This document shows positions 61,999-64,000 of a stretch of 64,000 nucleotides of DNA, piece by piece (the first letter of the stretch is position 1; each line of letters opens with the position of its first letter). Both the position numbers and the translations under genes were made by a program. The notes under the pieces were generated by a model, which saw nothing but the letters and a program-made list of their open reading frames with translations, made no database searches and was not told the DNA's origin. Source of the stretch: Nocardiopsis eucommiae (GTDB taxonomy: Bacteria; Actinomycetota; Actinomycetes; Streptosporangiales; Streptosporangiaceae); the NCBI GenBank assembly GCA_018388625.1, contig CP074402.1:3410001-3474000 (forward strand), given 5' to 3'.

Positions 61999-62588
61999 TT
62001 GAGCATCCCGAACACGCACATCCGCGCCGTGCTGGACGGCTATCTGGAGCGCTTCCCCAAGGAAGTCGACGCGGCCGCCCCCTGGTGCGGGCCTTGGACG
62101 GTGAGCACGAGCTCTCCTCGCCCAAGGAACTCCGTGTGGGACACGTGACCGCGGGGGCCGTGGTCCTCGACCCGTGCTGGCGGGTGCTGATGGTCCGCGA
62201 GGACGACCGGGGCCCCTGGCTCCTGCCGGGCGGGCACCTGACCGACGGGGACGGTGCCCTGGACGAGGCCTCGCTGAGCCGTCTGACAGAGGCGACCGGT
62301 CTGTCTCCGGACCGGGTCGAGTCGGCCCGCACGGGGTCGGACACGCACGCGCTCCCGCTGGACCTGGACGTCCACGGCGTCCCTGAGGACGAGGGCCGGG
62401 GCGAGCCGGAGCACGTGCACTTCGGTTTCCTGTACCTGTACCGGGCGACGGCCGCCACGGTGCCAGCGCGAGGCGGGGACTCCGACGCGCTCGCCTGGCG
62501 ACCCCACACGGACGTGCCCTCCGCGAGACTGGCGGCGAAGATCTCCCAGACACTGGCCGCTTCGAGAACGGCGGCCCAGCGCGTCTGA
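61999..62588 (+). CDS. Nudix-fold protein with degenerate Nudix box, frame broken once
   Basis: About 196 aa. The TTG start has AGGAG 5 bases upstream and begins SIPNTHIRAVLDGYLERFP, as in actinobacterial Nudix proteins. The core is VTAGAVVLDPCWRVLMVRED, PWLLPGGHLTDGDG, then EASLSRLTEATGL in place of the usual REUxEExGU helix; most metal-binding glutamates are missing. Adding one base to the C run at 62078-62082 joins AAAP to LVRALDGEHELS. The fold is recognisable, but hydrolase activity is doubtful. Confidence 0.75.
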
Positions 62589-62596
62589 ACCCGACG

Positions 62597-62630
62597 TTGA
62601 TTCATCGCCAGAACTGAATATGATCGTCGC
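62597..62630 (+). promoter_or_regulatory. Promoter-operator of the CmtR-cadA operon
   Basis: TTGATT (62597-62602), 16-base spacer, TATGAT (62619-62624), then 6 bases to the ATG: the best consensus-like promoter in the window, and it fits a leaderless transcript. The dyad ATTCA (62600-62604) ... TGAAT (62615-62619) spans the spacer, as ArsR/SmtB-family operators do, so a bound repressor would block RNA polymerase. Confidence 0.7.
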
Positions 62631-62993
62631 ATGACGATGAATAAGGGTGGGCAGGGGGCCTGCGCGGACTCCGGTCTGGACGCCGCCGAGGCCCTCTTCC
62701 ACAGTCTCTCCGACGGGACCCGGCTGGCGATCGTGCGTCGCCTGGCACGAGGTGAGGCGCGGGTGACCGACCTCGTGGACCAGCTGGGCCTGGCCCAGTC
62801 CACGGTCTCCAAGCACGTGTCGTGCCTGCGCGACTGCGGCCTGGTCGAGGGGCGTCCCGAGGGGCGCCAGGTGTTCTACTCGCTCAGTCGCCCCGAGCTG
62901 ATCACCCTGCTCGCCGCCGCGGAGACCCTCCTGGCGGCGACCGGGAACGCGGTCGCCCTGTGCCCCACCTACGGCACCGACGGCGTCCGGTGA
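62631..62993 (+). CDS. cmtR: CmtR-like ArsR-family Cd(II)/Pb(II) sensor repressor
   Basis: Protein of 120 aa, intact frame. ArsR winged helix: FHSLSDGTRLAIVRRLARGE, VTDLVDQLGLAQSTVSKHVS, then CLRDCGLVEGRPEGRQVFYS. Cys65 and Cys69 in the recognition helix and Cys111 in ALCPTYG have the same spacing as Cys57, Cys61 and Cys102 of M. tuberculosis CmtR, which bind Cd/Pb; the alpha3 ELCVCD site of ArsR/CadC is absent. It overlaps the next gene, a cadA-type ATPase, at GTGA, and is preceded by its own promoter-operator. Confidence 0.9.
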   Translation: MTMNKGGQGACADSGLDAAEALFHSLSDGTRLAIVRRLARGEARVTDLVDQLGLAQSTVSKHVSCLRDCGLVEGRPEGRQVFYSLSRPELITLLAAAETLLAATGNAVALCPTYGTDGVR

Positions 62994-64000
62994 GCGATAC
63001 CTGCTGCGGCGACGCCCCGCCCGTGCCAACGTCAGGCCCCCGGAACCCACCCGGCTCGGGCAGGTGACCGAGATCCGCTTCGCCTCCGTCGCCGCGCCCC
63101 TGCTGCTCACCGGGTACGCGGCGGGGTGGTGGGGCGCCCCCGAGCCCCTCGTCCTCCTGCTGAAGACCGCCGCCCTGGCCGTCGCGGCCTGGACCTTCGT
63201 CCCCTCCGCCCTGCGCCGCCTGGTCGGTTCCGGCCCTTTCCGGGACCGGATCGGCGTGGGCACCCTGATGACCCTGGCCGCTGCCGGCGCCGTGGCCCTG
63301 GGCGAGGTGGGGGAGGCGGCGATGCTGGCCGTGCTGTTCACCGTCGCGGAGGGCCTGGAGGGGTACGCCGTCGCGCGCACCCGGCGCGGCCTGCGCGCGC
63401 TGCTGGACCTGGTTCCCGCGCGGGCGACCGTGCTGCGCGACGGGATCGAGCACACCGTCTCCCCCGACCAGCTTCGCCCGGGACAGACCCTCGTGCTGCG
63501 GCCGGGTGAACGGCTGGCCACCGACGGTGTGATCGCCGCCGGGTACACCAGCCTGGACACCTCGGCCATCACCGGGGAGTCCGTGCCCGTGGAAGCGGGA
63601 CCGGGCGAAGCCGTGTACGCGGGCTCGGTCAACGGCACCGGTCCACTGGAGATCACCGTGACCGCCGACGCCGAGGACAACTCCCTGGCGCGCGTGGTGC
63701 GCGTCGTGGAGGCGGAGCAGGCCCGCAAGGGTCAGGGGCAGCGGCTGGCCGACCGGGTCGCCCGGCCGCTGGTGCCCGGAGTGATGGTCGCGGCCGTGCT
63801 GGTGGCGTTGGTCGGATCGGTCGTGGGCGACCCCCTGACCTGGATCGAACGCGCGCTGGTCGTCCTGGTGGCGGCCTCCCCTGCGCACTCGCGATCTCCG
63901 TTCCGGTGACCGTGGTGGCCGCCGTCGGAGCCGCCTCACGCCAGGGCGCCCTGGTCAAGGGCGGTGCCGCGCTGGAGGCGATGGGCGGGGTCCGGGTGGT
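62990..64000 (+). CDS. Heavy-metal P1B-type ATPase (CadA/CmtA-like), partial at window end, frame broken twice
   Basis: The first 337 or so residues of a metal-exporting ATPase. The start MSDTCCGDAPPVP has a Cys pair but no full metal-binding domain. Then two helix pairs, the actuator (SLDTSAITGESVPVEAGPGE) and the membrane metal site SPCALAISVPVTVVAAVGAA, an SPC variant of CPC. Gaps are inferred at C run 63037-63041 (joining TSGP to PEPTRLGQVTEIRF) and C run 63878-63881 (joining VAASP to CALAIS). The phosphorylation domain lies beyond the window. GTG 62990 overlaps the cmtR stop. With CmtR it forms a Cd/Pb/Zn resistance operon. Confidence 0.88.

Overview
The window is very high-GC DNA with strong third-position G/C bias, GTG/TTG starts and purine-rich ribosome sites. 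It carries a mycothiol biosynthesis gene (mshC), a PAC2-family gene, cobalamin-dependent metH, a CtpE-type ATPase, an F420-type deazaflavin oxidoreductase and an Fxs-type RiPP locus. Together these point to a filamentous actinobacterium, most likely Nocardiopsis or a close relative; the genus is inferred from gene content, not from a search.

Layout. 0-6.6 kb: ion channel, a small acidic protein, a FadR-type regulator divergent from lutABC (lactate oxidation), and a secreted alpha/beta hydrolase. 6.6-13.9 kb: a conservon-type P450 without EXXR, a DUF2786 protein, an RNA ligase/HD-kinase repair pair, an MFS exporter. 13.2-24.0 kb: an island with an FxSxx-COOH-type precursor peptide, FxsT, two other P-loop/TPR proteins, an HEXXH protein and radical SAM FxsB. 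24.5-36 kb: four related uncharacterised proteins interleaved with a GNAT, an SDR, gltS and a helicase-associated-domain protein. 36-46 kb: YchJ-like protein, histidine phosphatase, methyltransferase, a four-gene peptide ABC transporter operon, a membrane protein. 45.7-56.3 kb: HAD phosphatase and metH, PAC2, glycosyltransferase, an ABATE-like protein without its zinc ribbon, HEAT-like protein, deazaflavin oxidoreductase, mshC. 56.4-64 kb: small proteins, secreted GH16 glucanase, NRDE protein, ctpE, Nudix protein, and a CmtR-type Cd/Pb sensor starting a cadA-type ATPase that leaves the window.

A feature of the sequence itself dominates the annotation. About 40 single-base frame breaks interrupt some 27 genes, including metH and mshC. 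Every one that could be placed is repaired by adding one base to a G or C run, usually of 4-5 bases. This pattern indicates homopolymer undercalling in the assembly rather than gene decay, so broken genes are given below as single CDS with the likely site of the missing base; protein lengths assume the repair.

Connections. LutR-type operators (TGGTCGGACCA) lie twice in the lut control region and once inside the peptide transporter operon, suggesting one shared regulator. The Fxs island combines a modified precursor ending, two modifying enzymes and three P-loop ATPases. The RNA ligase and the HD/kinase gene overlap and form a complete end-healing and sealing pair.
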